From the NCBI GenBank assembly GCA_016721245.1, contig JADKIQ010000003.1, positions 196,501 to 260,500 on the forward strand: 64,000 bases of DNA, read 5' to 3'. Position 1 is the stretch's first letter. Each line of letters opens with the position of its first letter. Of this stretch, positions 17,532-26,200 are shown piece after piece. This DNA comes from Sphingobacteriales bacterium. GTDB taxonomy: Bacteria > Bacteroidota > Bacteroidia > Chitinophagales > JADIYW01. The translations under genes and the position numbers were made by a program. The notes below the pieces were generated by a model that did no database searches, had not been told where the DNA came from, and saw nothing but the letters and a program-made list of their open reading frames with translations.

Positions 17532-18710
17532 ATGCTGTCGATTTTTAAAATAAATACCAATCCTGAAAAAAGATACTTCGGTTTCGATATTATCAGAGCC
17601 TTTTCTGTAATTCTGGTGATGAATATGCATTTTTTTGAAATATTCAGTCCATCCATAGGGCTCAACTTTTTTATGATCCCCCTGCCAGACCCGGTAGATA
17701 TGTTCTTTGTGTGCAGCGGTTTCCTGATTGGCTATCAGCATTTGAAAGATGTGCATAAAATGGATAAGGTAACACCAAAATATACTGCACGTTTTCTGGT
17801 GATGCGCTGGGTGCGTACATTGCCCAGTTATTATATTGTACTTACGATAATCGTACTACTGACTGCTTTGGTTACGCATCATCTGGATTTTCCGATGAGG
17901 AATTATTTGTTTATACAGAATTTATATGAACAGCGCTCTAAAATTTTCAGAGAAACCTGGACCATTTCTATAGAAGAATGGTTTTATTTCACCTTTCCGG
18001 TATTCTTTTACATTATTAGCTCTTTGCTTAAAATCAATAAAAAGAAATCATTTTTATACATCCTGATATTTTATATCATCGTTTGTAACCTGTTGAAGAT
18101 TTATTACTATTACTACGTGTTTCCCAACCATAACTTCGGACAATGGTTGAATTTCAGAGAGTTCGTGGTGTTGAGGATTGATACCATAGCCATTGGTTTG
18201 CTGGGTGCTTATGTCTGTTATTTTTATGAAGATTTCTGGGAGCGCAATAAGTATAAATTTCTGCCGTTTGGGTTAGTGATTTATTTTGGAAGTATCTTTT
18301 TTTACTGGTCGTGGGTGAATTTTTTACAGGGTAATGAATTTGCCACCTTCTATCATTTTACGTTTTATTACCTGGTGAGTCCGATTTCTATAGTGTTGTG
18401 TTTGCCTTATCTAAAGACGATTAAGTTTAAGAACAACTTCATCAATCACTTTGTATTGTATACCAGTTTGATTTCATACAGTTTGTTTTTATTTCATCTT
18501 TCTCTGGTGATGCTAATTTTATTTGCTATTTACCTCGGAGTCATTAAACATATCACCGGTACGCTCGCTTTGTATGCTGTTACGGCATTGGTATATATCA
18601 TCTGGTTATCACTGACATTCTTTTTATCGAATCTGTTTTTCAATAAAGTTGAATTGCCGATTATGAATAAACGCAGATGGATTATTGAGAAACTAAAATT
18701 AAATGATTAG
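17532..18710 (+). CDS. Acyltransferase family 3 membrane protein, copy 1 of 3
   Basis: 392 residues with about ten membrane segments. Acyltransferase-3 (OafA/YrhL-type) landmarks: FGFDIIRAFSVILVMNMHFF near the start, with the His thought to be catalytic; PDPVDMFFVCSGFLIGYQHL; RFLVMRWVRTLPSYYIV; and ETWTISIEEWFYFTFPVFFY. Members transfer acetyl or other acyl groups to cell-surface polysaccharides, lipids or peptidoglycan. It is the first of three tandem close relatives, 38 bases before copy 2. No polysaccharide synthesis genes are adjacent, so the acceptor is unknown. The start chosen (MLSIFKINTNPEKR) is conserved in all three copies. Confidence 0.92.
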   Translation: MLSIFKINTNPEKRYFGFDIIRAFSVILVMNMHFFEIFSPSIGLNFFMIPLPDPVDMFFVCSGFLIGYQHLKDVHKMDKVTPKYTARFLVMRWVRTLPSYYIVLTIIVLLTALVTHHLDFPMRNYLFIQNLYEQRSKIFRETWTISIEEWFYFTFPVFFYIISSLLKINKKKSFLYILIFYIIVCNLLKIYYYYYVFPNHNFGQWLNFREFVVLRIDTIAIGLLGAYVCYFYEDFWERNKYKFLPFGLVIYFGSIFFYWSWVNFLQGNEFATFYHFTFYYLVSPISIVLCLPYLKTIKFKNNFINHFVLYTSLISYSLFLFHLSLVMLILFAIYLGVIKHITGTLALYAVTALVYIIWLSLTFFLSNLFFNKVELPIMNKRRWIIEKLKLND

Positions 18711-18748
18711 AATTTTTTGTAAACTGAAATTTTCTACGAACGTATAAT

Positions 18749-19927
18749 ATGCTGTCGATTTTTAAAATAAATACTAATCCTGAAAGAAGATATTTTGGCT
18801 TCGATATTGTTCGTGCATTCTCGGTAGTGCTGGTGATGCAGATGCACTTTCTGCAGCACTTCAGCCAGTTTTTAGGAATCAATTATTTTATGCTGCCCTT
18901 GCCGGATCCGGTTGATATGTTCTTTGTCTGTAGCGGATTCCTTATTGGTTACCAACACCTGAAAGAAGTGCACAAAATGGATGCTATTACACCAAAGTAT
19001 ACAGCCAGATTCCTGGTAATGCGCTGGGTAAGAACACTGCCGAGTTATTATATTATGCTTACATTTTTAGTATTGTTGTTTGCGCTTTTTTCCAGACATC
19101 TGGATATTCCGTTTCGAAATTATTTTTTCGTTCAGTCGCTGTATGAAAACCGTTCCAAGTTCTTCAGAGAAACCTGGACCATCGCAATAGAAGAGTGGTT
19201 TTATTTTACTTTTCCTGTATTGTTTTATATCATCACGTCCTTTCTTAAAATCAATAAGAAGAAATCCTTTTTGATGATTTTGTTGATTTATATTGTTGTT
19301 TGCAATGTGCTTAAGGTATATTATTACTATCATGTTTTCCCGGATCATACATTCGAACAGTGGACAAGATTCAGAGAAATTGTAGTACTCAGAATTGACA
19401 CGATTGCTATCGGTTTGCTGGCAGCTTATATTTGTTACTTCTACAATGATTTCTGGGAGCGAAATAAATACAGATTCCTGCCCTTTGGATTAATTATCTA
19501 TGTAGGAAGTATTTTCTTTTACTGGTCATGGACGAATAAATATATAGACACAGAGTTTGCTACATTTTATCATTACACCTTGTTTTATTTTGTGAGCCCG
19601 ATTTCCATTATGTTGTGCCTTCCATATCTTAAGACAATTAAATTTAAGAACAACTTCACGAATCATTTTATCTTATACACCAGTTTGATTTCTTACAGTA
19701 TTTTTTTGCTGCATGGAACCTTTCTGCTGTTGCTGTTTGTGGTTATTTACGCAGGAATCATCAAACATGTTGCAGCCCCGCACATGATAATCGCCGTTAC
19801 GTTTATTGTTTATGCACTCTGGATGTTTACCACATTCTTCTTATCCAATCTGTTCTTTAACAAAATTGAATTGCCGATTATGAATATGAGACGGAAAATA
19901 ATTGAGAAACTAAATTTAAACGAGTAA
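18749..19927 (+). CDS. Acyltransferase family 3 membrane protein, copy 2 of 3
   Basis: 392 residues, identical in length to copy 1 and clearly its closest relative in the window: it begins MLSIFKINTNPERR and keeps PLPDPVDMFFVCSGFLIGYQ, RFLVMRWVRTLPSYY, ETWTIAIEEWFYFTFPVLFY and ITSFLKINKKKSF. Differences cluster in the periplasmic loops (around residues 50-60 and 260-275) and in the last third, where FLLHGTFLLLLF replaces the FLFHLSLVMLIL of copy 1. The active-site His (MQMHFLQ) is preserved, so it should be functional. Copy 3 starts only 2 bases after its stop, indicating co-transcription. Confidence 0.92.
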   Translation: MLSIFKINTNPERRYFGFDIVRAFSVVLVMQMHFLQHFSQFLGINYFMLPLPDPVDMFFVCSGFLIGYQHLKEVHKMDAITPKYTARFLVMRWVRTLPSYYIMLTFLVLLFALFSRHLDIPFRNYFFVQSLYENRSKFFRETWTIAIEEWFYFTFPVLFYIITSFLKINKKKSFLMILLIYIVVCNVLKVYYYYHVFPDHTFEQWTRFREIVVLRIDTIAIGLLAAYICYFYNDFWERNKYRFLPFGLIIYVGSIFFYWSWTNKYIDTEFATFYHYTLFYFVSPISIMLCLPYLKTIKFKNNFTNHFILYTSLISYSIFLLHGTFLLLLFVVIYAGIIKHVAAPHMIIAVTFIVYALWMFTTFFLSNLFFNKIELPIMNMRRKIIEKLNLNE

Positions 19928-19929
19928 AA

Positions 19930-21087
19930 ATGCTGTCAATTTTTAAAATTAATACACATCCGGAGAGACGTTATTTTGGTTTCGATATCGTTCGTGCATT
20001 TTCCGTGATACTGGTCATGCATATGCATTTTTTACAATTAACCGCAGGTATCATTGGACTGGATTATCAGAAAATTCCGTTTCCGGATCCGGTAGATATG
20101 TTCTTTGTCTGTAGTGGATTTTTAATTGGTTATCATCATTTGAAAGATATTCATAAGCTGGATAAAATTACACCAAAATATACGGCGCGATTTCTGGTGA
20201 TGCGCTGGGTGCGTACACTACCGAGTTATTATCTCATTCTGACATTTTTAGTGTTACTTACGATACTGGTGACCAAAAAATTTGATATCCCGGTGGGGAA
20301 TTATGTATTTACACATAACCTTTTCAATTATCATGTGAAGTTTTATTCCGAAACCTGGACGATTTCCATTGAAGAATGGTTCTATTTTACCTTCCCTATT
20401 ATCTTCTATTTTATCACCAACTTTTTGAAGCTCAACAAGAAAAAATCTTTTATTTCTATTGTGTTTTTATATATTGTAGTCTGTAATTTTTTAAAAATTT
20501 ATTATTACTACCACGTTTTTCCCGACCATACTTTTTTACAGTATGCGAAATTTAAAGAGATAGTGGTATTGAGAATGGATACCATTGCCGTTGGCTTGCT
20601 GGCAGCATATGGTTGCTTTTTTTATCAGGATTTCTGGCACAATAACCGCTATAAGTTTTTGCTCATTGGATTGATTATTTATCTGGCCAATATGGCTTAT
20701 TACTGGCTAACGGCAAATAAATATGTCGAAGGTGAATTCACCATTTTCTATTTTTTTACGTTTTATTATCTAATAAGTCCTATAGGTTTCATGCTGTTTC
20801 TCCCATGTCTGAAGACTATAAAATTCAAGAATAATTTTGTCAATCATTTCATTCTCTTCACCAGCAATATATCTTACAGCATGTTTTTGCTGCACGGTAC
20901 GTTTTTTATACTGGTTATTATACTCCTGCGTATCATCGGGTTTAATGCTGCCAACCATATTTTCATAAGTTATGTTGTATGGATTTCAATGGCATATGTA
21001 TTATCATACCTCTTCTACATAAAATTTGAAGTGAAAGTGATGAACATGAGAAGTAAGATAATTACTAAACTAAAACTGAATGAGTAA
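19930..21087 (+). CDS. Acyltransferase family 3 membrane protein, copy 3 of 3
   Basis: 385 residues, the most diverged of the three: it begins MLSIFKINTHPERR and has PFPDPVDMFFVCSGFLIGYH, RFLVMRWVRTLPSYYLI and ETWTISIEEWFYFTFPIIFY. The early loop (LTAGIIGLDYQKI) and the central stretch (LTANKYVEGEF) differ from copies 1 and 2, suggesting another acyl donor or acceptor. All family motifs are kept. Its stop codon abuts the stop of the convergent DinB-like gene with no base between; no terminator is visible there. Confidence 0.92.
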   Translation: MLSIFKINTHPERRYFGFDIVRAFSVILVMHMHFLQLTAGIIGLDYQKIPFPDPVDMFFVCSGFLIGYHHLKDIHKLDKITPKYTARFLVMRWVRTLPSYYLILTFLVLLTILVTKKFDIPVGNYVFTHNLFNYHVKFYSETWTISIEEWFYFTFPIIFYFITNFLKLNKKKSFISIVFLYIVVCNFLKIYYYYHVFPDHTFLQYAKFKEIVVLRMDTIAVGLLAAYGCFFYQDFWHNNRYKFLLIGLIIYLANMAYYWLTANKYVEGEFTIFYFFTFYYLISPIGFMLFLPCLKTIKFKNNFVNHFILFTSNISYSMFLLHGTFFILVIILLRIIGFNAANHIFISYVVWISMAYVLSYLFYIKFEVKVMNMRSKIITKLKLNE

Positions 21088-21531
21088 TTATTCAATCAGC
21101 CTTCTGTGGTAGTTGATTTGACCTAAATGATATTCCAGGTGTGCCAGTAAATGCAGTAACATGAAATCTGTTTTTACAATTTGGCCGTGCTTTTCCAAAG
21201 GAAATACTTTTTCAAAATCTTCGGCAGTTAAATTACTCAATGTGTTTTTTACAACAATTATTGTCGCATCAATATTATCCAGTATCTTTTGAACCGGAAT
21301 GTTTTTGTCAGAAAATTCATTATCGCGCTCGCGTACATAGCCTGTGTTTCCAAGTGTTGCACCGATAAAATGATTGAGATTCCCGATTAAATGCAGCGCC
21401 AGATTACCGCCGGAATTGCTAATTTGTTTCTCTGTTTTCCAGAGGTTATTTTCGTTGGTATATAAACTGATTTCTTCTTTCAGTTTCCCTAAATCTCTTT
21501 CAAAAATTTCCAGAAGTGCTTCTTTTACCAT
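21088..21531 (-). CDS. DinB-like / DUF1572 four-helix protein
   Basis: 147 residues forming a predicted four-helix bundle with histidines at the helix positions used for metal binding in DinB/YfiT proteins: HLIGNLNHFIGA near residue 47 and HLLAHLEYHLGQINYHR at the end. The family includes metal-dependent thiol transferases and many uncharacterised members; the DUF1572 subgroup has no assigned reaction. No thiol-metabolism gene is nearby. The 90 bases upstream carry only degenerate heptamer-like repeats. Confidence 0.82.
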   Translation of the reverse strand: MVKEALLEIFERDLGKLKEEISLYTNENNLWKTEKQISNSGGNLALHLIGNLNHFIGATLGNTGYVRERDNEFSDKNIPVQKILDNIDATIIVVKNTLSNLTAEDFEKVFPLEKHGQIVKTDFMLLHLLAHLEYHLGQINYHRRLIE

Positions 21532-21621
21532 GATAAGATAATTAGATTGTCAGATATTAGAACAAGGATTTATTGCAAATAATTAGTGTCCTGTTTCTTG
21601 ATTCTTAAAGTCTTGACTCTT

Positions 21622-22929
21622 TTAGAACTTCATCCAGTGCCAAGCCACTTTACTGCCGTTTTTATTATTGTTGATTTCTAAAGCCGGTGCCGGAAGTTTT
21701 ATAATATTCAGAACTTTCATCAAGCCTTTTGCCCAGTGTTTTTTCACCGGCAGTTTTGTCCAGTCGATATCAAAGGAGAAATAAAAACGCTGCAAACGTT
21801 GAATATCGCTTCTGTCAACGATATCCGCCGGATCTACATTGTCAAGACTCACATCGCCGCTTAAATCGTTTTTATTCCATCGATTTTTATAACCACCCAG
21901 CATACCTGATGCGCCGTATCCGAAAGAAACCTGCAGGCATTTAGGAAATTTTGATTTAGGATTTCTGATGAAAGAACCCGGACTTACACTAAACCAGAAC
22001 GTCATAGAATTATAGTCTTTCAGTAAAATCTCTGTAAAGGAAGTGCCGTATAATTTCTCGGCTCTTTCTTTTATCTGCGGGTCGTTGTATTTGCTGTAGT
22101 TTACAGGGAATGCAGAGATTTTCATTTGTATTCTCTGGTCGTGCCATAAATATTGCTGTACGCCAAAAAGCAAACTGCCGCTCACGTTCATCACCATATC
22201 CCCCCAGGAGAAGCCCCACTTTTTCTGAAAACCGTCATTCACTTCTATAGACAACTGCCACGCATTGCCCATTAGCATACCAATCCAGATGGCATTTTTT
22301 TCTTTCACACCTGCCCATCGGTATAAGTCATAATGCCATTTAGATTCGAAATAGCAATTAAAGCTGTGTGCAATTTTATCCATCTGATTCCATTCACCCC
22401 AATCATTGAATAAATGAAATTTATCTTTCTCCGTCTTAGAATACCAGGCACTGCTCCACCACGCGTTTGCTCCGGCATACAAGCCTCCAATCATACCGGA
22501 AACAAATGCCACTCTGGGGATATTTAGTTTTTCAGAAGGACGAAAGAAGGAATAAGGTTTTATCATTTTGATTTTACCCGTGTATCCGTATGCCGGATCT
22601 GTCGGGATATAATCGTAATGATTAATAGTGCGAAAATTAACGGAGTAGACATTGTTTGTCTGCCACGTAGTATCTGCCACTTTTTCAGAGGAAGTAATGA
22701 TTCTTTTGAGTTCGTATTTTTTGTTGAAGATGGTATCCGGATGCGTTTCTACCGTTGCATTATTGATGACCGTATCCTGTACTATTTTATAGGGAGCCGT
22801 ATCTTCTGCAACGACTGCTTTTCTTTTGTGTTTTTCTCTGGCACTAAGATTAGACGAATGAAAAGAACTGATAATCAGTAGTAGAATAAGTATCAGGAAT
22901 TTATTTTTGCTAATAAATATCGGATGCAT
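21622..22929 (-). CDS. DUF2279 (YfiM-like) envelope protein
   Basis: 435 residues with an N-terminal signal peptide (FLILILLLIISSFHSSNLSA). A polar linker of about 100 residues leads to a DUF2279/YfiM-type region: FVSGMIGGLYAGANAWWSSA, then FNDWGEWNQMDKIAHSFNCY, and GFSWGDMVMNVSGSLLFGVQ. In this group the conserved D-K-x-x-H (here DKIAHS) lies near membrane-associated helices. The function is unknown; the protein is expected in the outer membrane or periplasm. A C-terminal barrel-like segment ends in KVAWHWMKF. It stands alone, with terminator-like DNA upstream (22993-23024) belonging to the next gene. Confidence 0.75.
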   Translation of the reverse strand: MHPIFISKNKFLILILLLIISSFHSSNLSAREKHKRKAVVAEDTAPYKIVQDTVINNATVETHPDTIFNKKYELKRIITSSEKVADTTWQTNNVYSVNFRTINHYDYIPTDPAYGYTGKIKMIKPYSFFRPSEKLNIPRVAFVSGMIGGLYAGANAWWSSAWYSKTEKDKFHLFNDWGEWNQMDKIAHSFNCYFESKWHYDLYRWAGVKEKNAIWIGMLMGNAWQLSIEVNDGFQKKWGFSWGDMVMNVSGSLLFGVQQYLWHDQRIQMKISAFPVNYSKYNDPQIKERAEKLYGTSFTEILLKDYNSMTFWFSVSPGSFIRNPKSKFPKCLQVSFGYGASGMLGGYKNRWNKNDLSGDVSLDNVDPADIVDRSDIQRLQRFYFSFDIDWTKLPVKKHWAKGLMKVLNIIKLPAPALEINNNKNGSKVAWHWMKF

Positions 22930-22992
22930 AGATTTCGCTCTTTCAGAAAGTGATTTTCAAAGTTACATATAAAAATTAAATCTTTTGGGTAT

Positions 22993-23024
22993 AAAAAAGC
23001 AGCCATTTGAAGATAAATGGCTGC
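22993..23024 (-). terminator. Terminator after the 23059-23721 lipoprotein gene
   Basis: GCAGCCATTT (22999-23008) pairs perfectly with AAATGGCTGC (23015-23024) around a 6-base loop. Read on the minus strand, the hairpin is followed by six T (22998-22993), the form of an intrinsic terminator. Confidence 0.88.
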
Positions 23025-23058
23025 AAAAAATAATGTTATTATGGTTTTTGTGTGATGC

Positions 23059-23721
23059 TTATTTTTCGCCTGAACTTTTTAGTATTTTTATTGATTGATT
23101 GAGCGACAATCTTAATGTGTTGGTAGTCGGCGATGAAAAATCAGTATCATATTGTAAACGAGCCTGTCCTTCTTTAATAAATGCATGATCAGGGTCTTGT
23201 GAATCATCAATATTAATTAGTCCCCATTCTACATTTTTTATACTGCTGCCGTCTTTCTCTCCTGAAAATACGACGCCGAAGATGGCAGTATTGGAGCCGG
23301 AATAGGTTCTTACTTTTCCATATACGGTAAACTTATTTCCTGCGCCGGAGATGGCAGTGGATATGGACGAATCATTTATATTGAGTATGGATTTACCCAG
23401 CAGCCTTATGCTGAAATCACTGTTGCTTTGCTCATAAAATTTCACTTTTGCATTGGCAAAGAAAATAGAACCTGGCACATCGCCCGGCACATTGCTTGCT
23501 TTCGATTTAACCGGGTTTATCTCATAAATGCCTTCCACATTCGGGGGCGTAAGGCCTTCGTTTATGGAGATGCCCAGATTTTTCAGTGTATCCAGATATT
23601 TTGCCGGAATAACATCTGCAATTTTTTGATTCTGCACTTCCTGAGTACCTTGTTTTTCTTTTGTGCAGGAAGAGACAAATACTGTAATAAGTACAACGGT
23701 AATAAAGGTTAGTTTTTTCAT
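23059..23721 (-). CDS. Hypothetical lipoprotein
   Basis: 220 residues from the ATG at 23721. An upstream in-frame ATG at 23811 would bury the signal peptide and run into a dispersed repeat, so it is rejected. Signal peptide and lipobox: KKLTFITVVLITVFVSS|CTKEK. The mature part starts with a helical region (KIADVIPAKYLDTLKNLGIS) followed by beta-rich sequence with SIRLLGKSILNINDSS. I do not recognise a family. It is expressed on its own and ends at the terminator at 22993-23024. Confidence 0.7.
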   Translation of the reverse strand: MKKLTFITVVLITVFVSSCTKEKQGTQEVQNQKIADVIPAKYLDTLKNLGISINEGLTPPNVEGIYEINPVKSKASNVPGDVPGSIFFANAKVKFYEQSNSDFSIRLLGKSILNINDSSISTAISGAGNKFTVYGKVRTYSGSNTAIFGVVFSGEKDGSSIKNVEWGLINIDDSQDPDHAFIKEGQARLQYDTDFSSPTTNTLRLSLNQSIKILKSSGEK

Positions 23722-23809
23722 AATGACAGTTTTTAATTTTATTGAATACACAAATTTGGTCATTCGGCATCGTGGTAACAATACATAATTTGTAGTACAC
23801 CGTTTTGTC

Positions 23810-23836
23810 ATTCCGAATGCAGTGAGGAATCTATTG
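23810..23836. repeat. Short dispersed repeat, GTCATTCCGA type
   Basis: GTCATTCCGAATGCAGTGAGG followed by AATCT. I recall this motif as a recurrent intergenic sequence in Bacteroidota genomes. It is partly similar to the CGTCATTGCGA element at 27721. Recognition is from memory; within the window it occurs once. Confidence 0.5.
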
Positions 23837-23866
23837 AGAATATTTTATTACGCATTCGCAGATTAA

Positions 23867-23942
23867 CCTCACCCTGTCAAGCTTTGCTTGACATCCCTCT
23901 CCAAATGGAGAGGGTGGCTCGCCGCTGGCGAGACGGGTGAGG
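23867..23942. repeat. Cloverleaf palindromic repeat (closing stem plus three hairpins)
   Basis: CCTCACCC (23867-23874) pairs with GGGTGAGG (23935-23942) and encloses three perfect hairpins: 23875-23893 (8-base stem, TTT loop), 23895-23914 (8-base stem, AAAT loop) and 23918-23932 (6-base stem, GCT loop). Every base of the four stems pairs. It lies in the 301-base space between two genes that holds no ORF I support. It is REP/MITE-like rather than a tRNA: arm lengths, loops and the missing T-loop consensus rule that out. Confidence 0.85.
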
Positions 23943-24022
23943 TCTGGCAAAGAGTACCTACTACAAACTAAGTATTTCATTTGCATTTAAATCCACACAA
24001 CTTTGTATCATAAAATTTACAA

Positions 24023-25153
24023 ATGAAAAAAGTATTCATTTTCCTAGCTGTAGTAACTGCACTTGCATTCTGCACCAGAAAAAACAATAAAGCGGAAATC
24101 ATGACGGCCAGCAATGGCATGCAATATGTAAAGCTGACACCCATCACCGGTGATGCGAATACGGAAAACGGCAGCAGTGGCGCCTATCAGGGATATGAAA
24201 TTAAAGACCCCGGTATTCATAACATGTCCGCGATATTGTTGCAGATACCCAATGGCTGGCAGGCGCAAAATTCGTTCACGAGAATCTGGAACGGCTCAAC
24301 ACCTGTTAATCAGGTATATGTAAAAACAGTTTCCGCAGATAATACTTCATCGGTGGAAATATTGCCCTACTCGCCGTATTATTATGCAGACGGCCCCACG
24401 ACCAGAAGCCTGCGCGAAACCAGCCGTTCTATGGGCATGGAACAAAAGCTGCAACCTTTTGAAATGCCGCCGATGAACCCCTTGGTGTATATCAAGCAAA
24501 TCGTGTTGCCGCGCCTGCAGCAAAACGGTACTAGTTTCCAAATCAGCAATGAGCAGGATCTGGGCGAGCAAAACCAGTTTAAAGGACAGCCTGCTTCGCG
24601 TCATGCCTATGTGGATGGGCGATTAAGCGACGGCAGAAATATTAGAGTGGAATGTGGCATCCAGCTAAGCGCCAATAACATGAATGGTGAAATCTATTAC
24701 AATTGGTCGGCGTTTCCTGCCATCATTACCGGAAATAACCTCGATGAAAATTACGACATATTGAAACACATACGCGGCACAGTGTTGTACAACCCTGAGT
24801 GGGAACAGCAATGTAATGCGATGAACCGCAAAGGAAACGCTGCCAATGCAGAGATTGCACAAAAAAATTTTGAGAATGTGAAAGCGTATAGAGAAGCGGT
24901 GAACAATATTCATCAGGGTGTTACAGATTACAGAAATGCATCCAACGACCGAAACAATGAAAGCTTCCGAGATGTGCTGGGCGGCGAAGCCAAGTTTGAA
25001 AACCCCAACAACGGCGAGTGGGTGCGCTTAGACGACAACTACAAACATTACTACACTGATGAAAAAGGTAACTACTACGGCAGCAACGACCCGATGGATT
25101 ACAAAGCCATGGGCTGGACAGAAGTGAACAGATTGGATACGAAGGAGTATTAG
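24023..25153 (+). CDS. Hypothetical lipoprotein, base composition unlike its neighbours
   Basis: 376 residues. Signal peptide and lipobox: KKVFIFLAVVTALAF|CTRKN. The mature protein opens with QYVKLTPITGDANTEN. A Gly/Asn/Arg-rich middle (PTTRSLRETSRSMGMEQKL, FQISNEQDLG) leads to a charged helical region (NFENVKAYREAVNNIHQG) and a C-terminal segment with RLDDNYKHYYTDEKGNYYGS, which looks like the short tail repeat of self-targeting secreted proteins. I cannot name a family. The gene is visibly more GC-rich than those around it and is bracketed by palindromic repeats on both sides, suggesting separate acquisition. A strong terminator follows. Confidence 0.72.
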   Translation: MKKVFIFLAVVTALAFCTRKNNKAEIMTASNGMQYVKLTPITGDANTENGSSGAYQGYEIKDPGIHNMSAILLQIPNGWQAQNSFTRIWNGSTPVNQVYVKTVSADNTSSVEILPYSPYYYADGPTTRSLRETSRSMGMEQKLQPFEMPPMNPLVYIKQIVLPRLQQNGTSFQISNEQDLGEQNQFKGQPASRHAYVDGRLSDGRNIRVECGIQLSANNMNGEIYYNWSAFPAIITGNNLDENYDILKHIRGTVLYNPEWEQQCNAMNRKGNAANAEIAQKNFENVKAYREAVNNIHQGVTDYRNASNDRNNESFRDVLGGEAKFENPNNGEWVRLDDNYKHYYTDEKGNYYGSNDPMDYKAMGWTEVNRLDTKEY

Positions 25154-25158
25154 CATCC

Positions 25159-25192
25159 AAACGTTGGAAGGGTTTCAAACCCTTCCGGCGTT
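25159..25192. repeat. Palindromic repeat, GGAAGGGTTT type
   Basis: GGAAGGGTTT (25166-25175) and AAACCCTTCC (25177-25186) are perfect inverted repeats around one C. The stem extends outward as RNA through two G-U pairs to AACG/CGTT. It resembles a dispersed intergenic repeat I have seen in Bacteroidota. It immediately follows the stop of the lipoprotein gene. Confidence 0.7.
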
Positions 25193-25204
25193 AATAACAA
25201 AATA

Positions 25205-25234
25205 AAAAGCCGCTGATGTTCGCGGCTTTTTTTT
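25205..25234 (+). terminator. Intrinsic terminator
   Basis: AAAAGCCGC (25205-25213), loop of 8 bases, GCGGCTTTT (25222-25230) and a run of eight T in all. It ends the 24023-25153 transcript. It also shows that a start codon for the next gene at 25233 would fall inside the T-tract, making that start unlikely. Confidence 0.9.
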
Positions 25235-25289
25235 GCTTAATAAATATTTATTATATTTATTAAGCAAAAAAAAACTTTGCGGAAATATT

Positions 25290-26156
25290 TTGAGAAATAA
25301 AATAAGAGATGCTAATTCAGATTGTTTACTATGTAAACAAAGCAAAGCATTAAAAACTAATTCTCATATTATTCCAGGGTTTATGACCAAATCTATTTTA
25401 GGCAATACAAATAAAAAAAGAGTTTATTTGTTAGGGACTGATAGGATGCATAAATCTGCTGAATATTCACAGGATACTGATAAAGAAGATTATATTTTAT
25501 GTACAAGTTGTGAAAAATATCTTTCAATTTTAGAAACATATATAGCAAATAGGTTACATGATCGATTGTGGAATATCAGGTATGAAAGTCAATTTCCGAC
25601 ATATTCAAATGGTGAAATTAAATGGCGAGTATGTGAGCAAATAGACGAAAGCATTTTTCGTTTGTTTTTTTATTCAATCATTTGGCGATGCCATATTGCA
25701 TCCACAGAAGTTTGCAAAAACTTCAAATTAATAGAAGAAGAAGCAGAAAGTATTCGTGTTCCTCTATTGGCTTGTAAATATGACAAACATGCAGATTTTA
25801 TTGCAAATTTACCTGCATATGTAGATGAAATACCGATATTCCCATTTATAATATTTACAGCAGAAAATTTTGGTGATAGAACAAAAAATATAATTTCACC
25901 TAATTCATCAACTAGAAACCCATATGAATTTATTTTTAATGAATACGTGCTGTACTTTTCATTTACTAACAATGAAAAACAGAACGAGTTTCAATTCTTA
26001 AATAATACTGATAATTCAAAAATTAAGATTGGCTTTTTCTCTTATAAATTTTGGGAAACATTGAGAAAGCAACACATGGATTTTTTTGTAGATGTAACAA
26101 AAAAGAATTTAAAGAAGCGTGGAGAAATTCCATGGGGATTTAAACATGATGAATAA
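25290..26156 (+). CDS. HNH-like zinc-finger protein of unknown function, no ATG start
   Basis: About 288 residues if the in-frame TTG at 25290 is the start; the frame is open from a TTG at 25233, but that lies inside the upstream terminator. The first in-frame ATG (25383) would remove the first zinc-binding pair. Motifs: CLLCKQSKALKTNSHIIPGF, then LCTSCEKYLSILETYIANRL, that is CxxC...SHIIP...CxxCE, an arrangement reminiscent of HNH nucleases and of an uncharacterised SHIIP family. The remainder is helical and acidic with no other known motif. The DNA is markedly AT-rich and the gene is flanked by palindromic repeats (25159, 26158). A cargo or defence role is possible; nothing proves it. Confidence 0.6.
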   Translation: MRNKIRDANSDCLLCKQSKALKTNSHIIPGFMTKSILGNTNKKRVYLLGTDRMHKSAEYSQDTDKEDYILCTSCEKYLSILETYIANRLHDRLWNIRYESQFPTYSNGEIKWRVCEQIDESIFRLFFYSIIWRCHIASTEVCKNFKLIEEEAESIRVPLLACKYDKHADFIANLPAYVDEIPIFPFIIFTAENFGDRTKNIISPNSSTRNPYEFIFNEYVLYFSFTNNEKQNEFQFLNNTDNSKIKIGFFSYKFWETLRKQHMDFFVDVTKKNLKKRGEIPWGFKHDE

Positions 26157-26157
26157 T

Positions 26158-26200
26158 ACACATACTCGCGCGAGTCTTCCGAAGGACGACTCGTGTGTAC
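26158..26200. repeat. Imperfect inverted repeat, CGAGTC/GACTCG type
   Basis: CGAGTC (26171-26176) and GACTCG (26188-26193) enclose CTTCCGAAG, itself a palindrome. ACTCGCGCGAGT just upstream is also palindromic. It starts right after the stop of the HNH-like gene and looks like another family of short dispersed palindromes. Confidence 0.6.

Noticed and set aside
23867..23942. tRNA or structured regulatory RNA
   Set aside because: Although it folds as a cloverleaf, it has no T-loop or acceptor consensus, and its hairpins are perfect palindromes typical of repeats.
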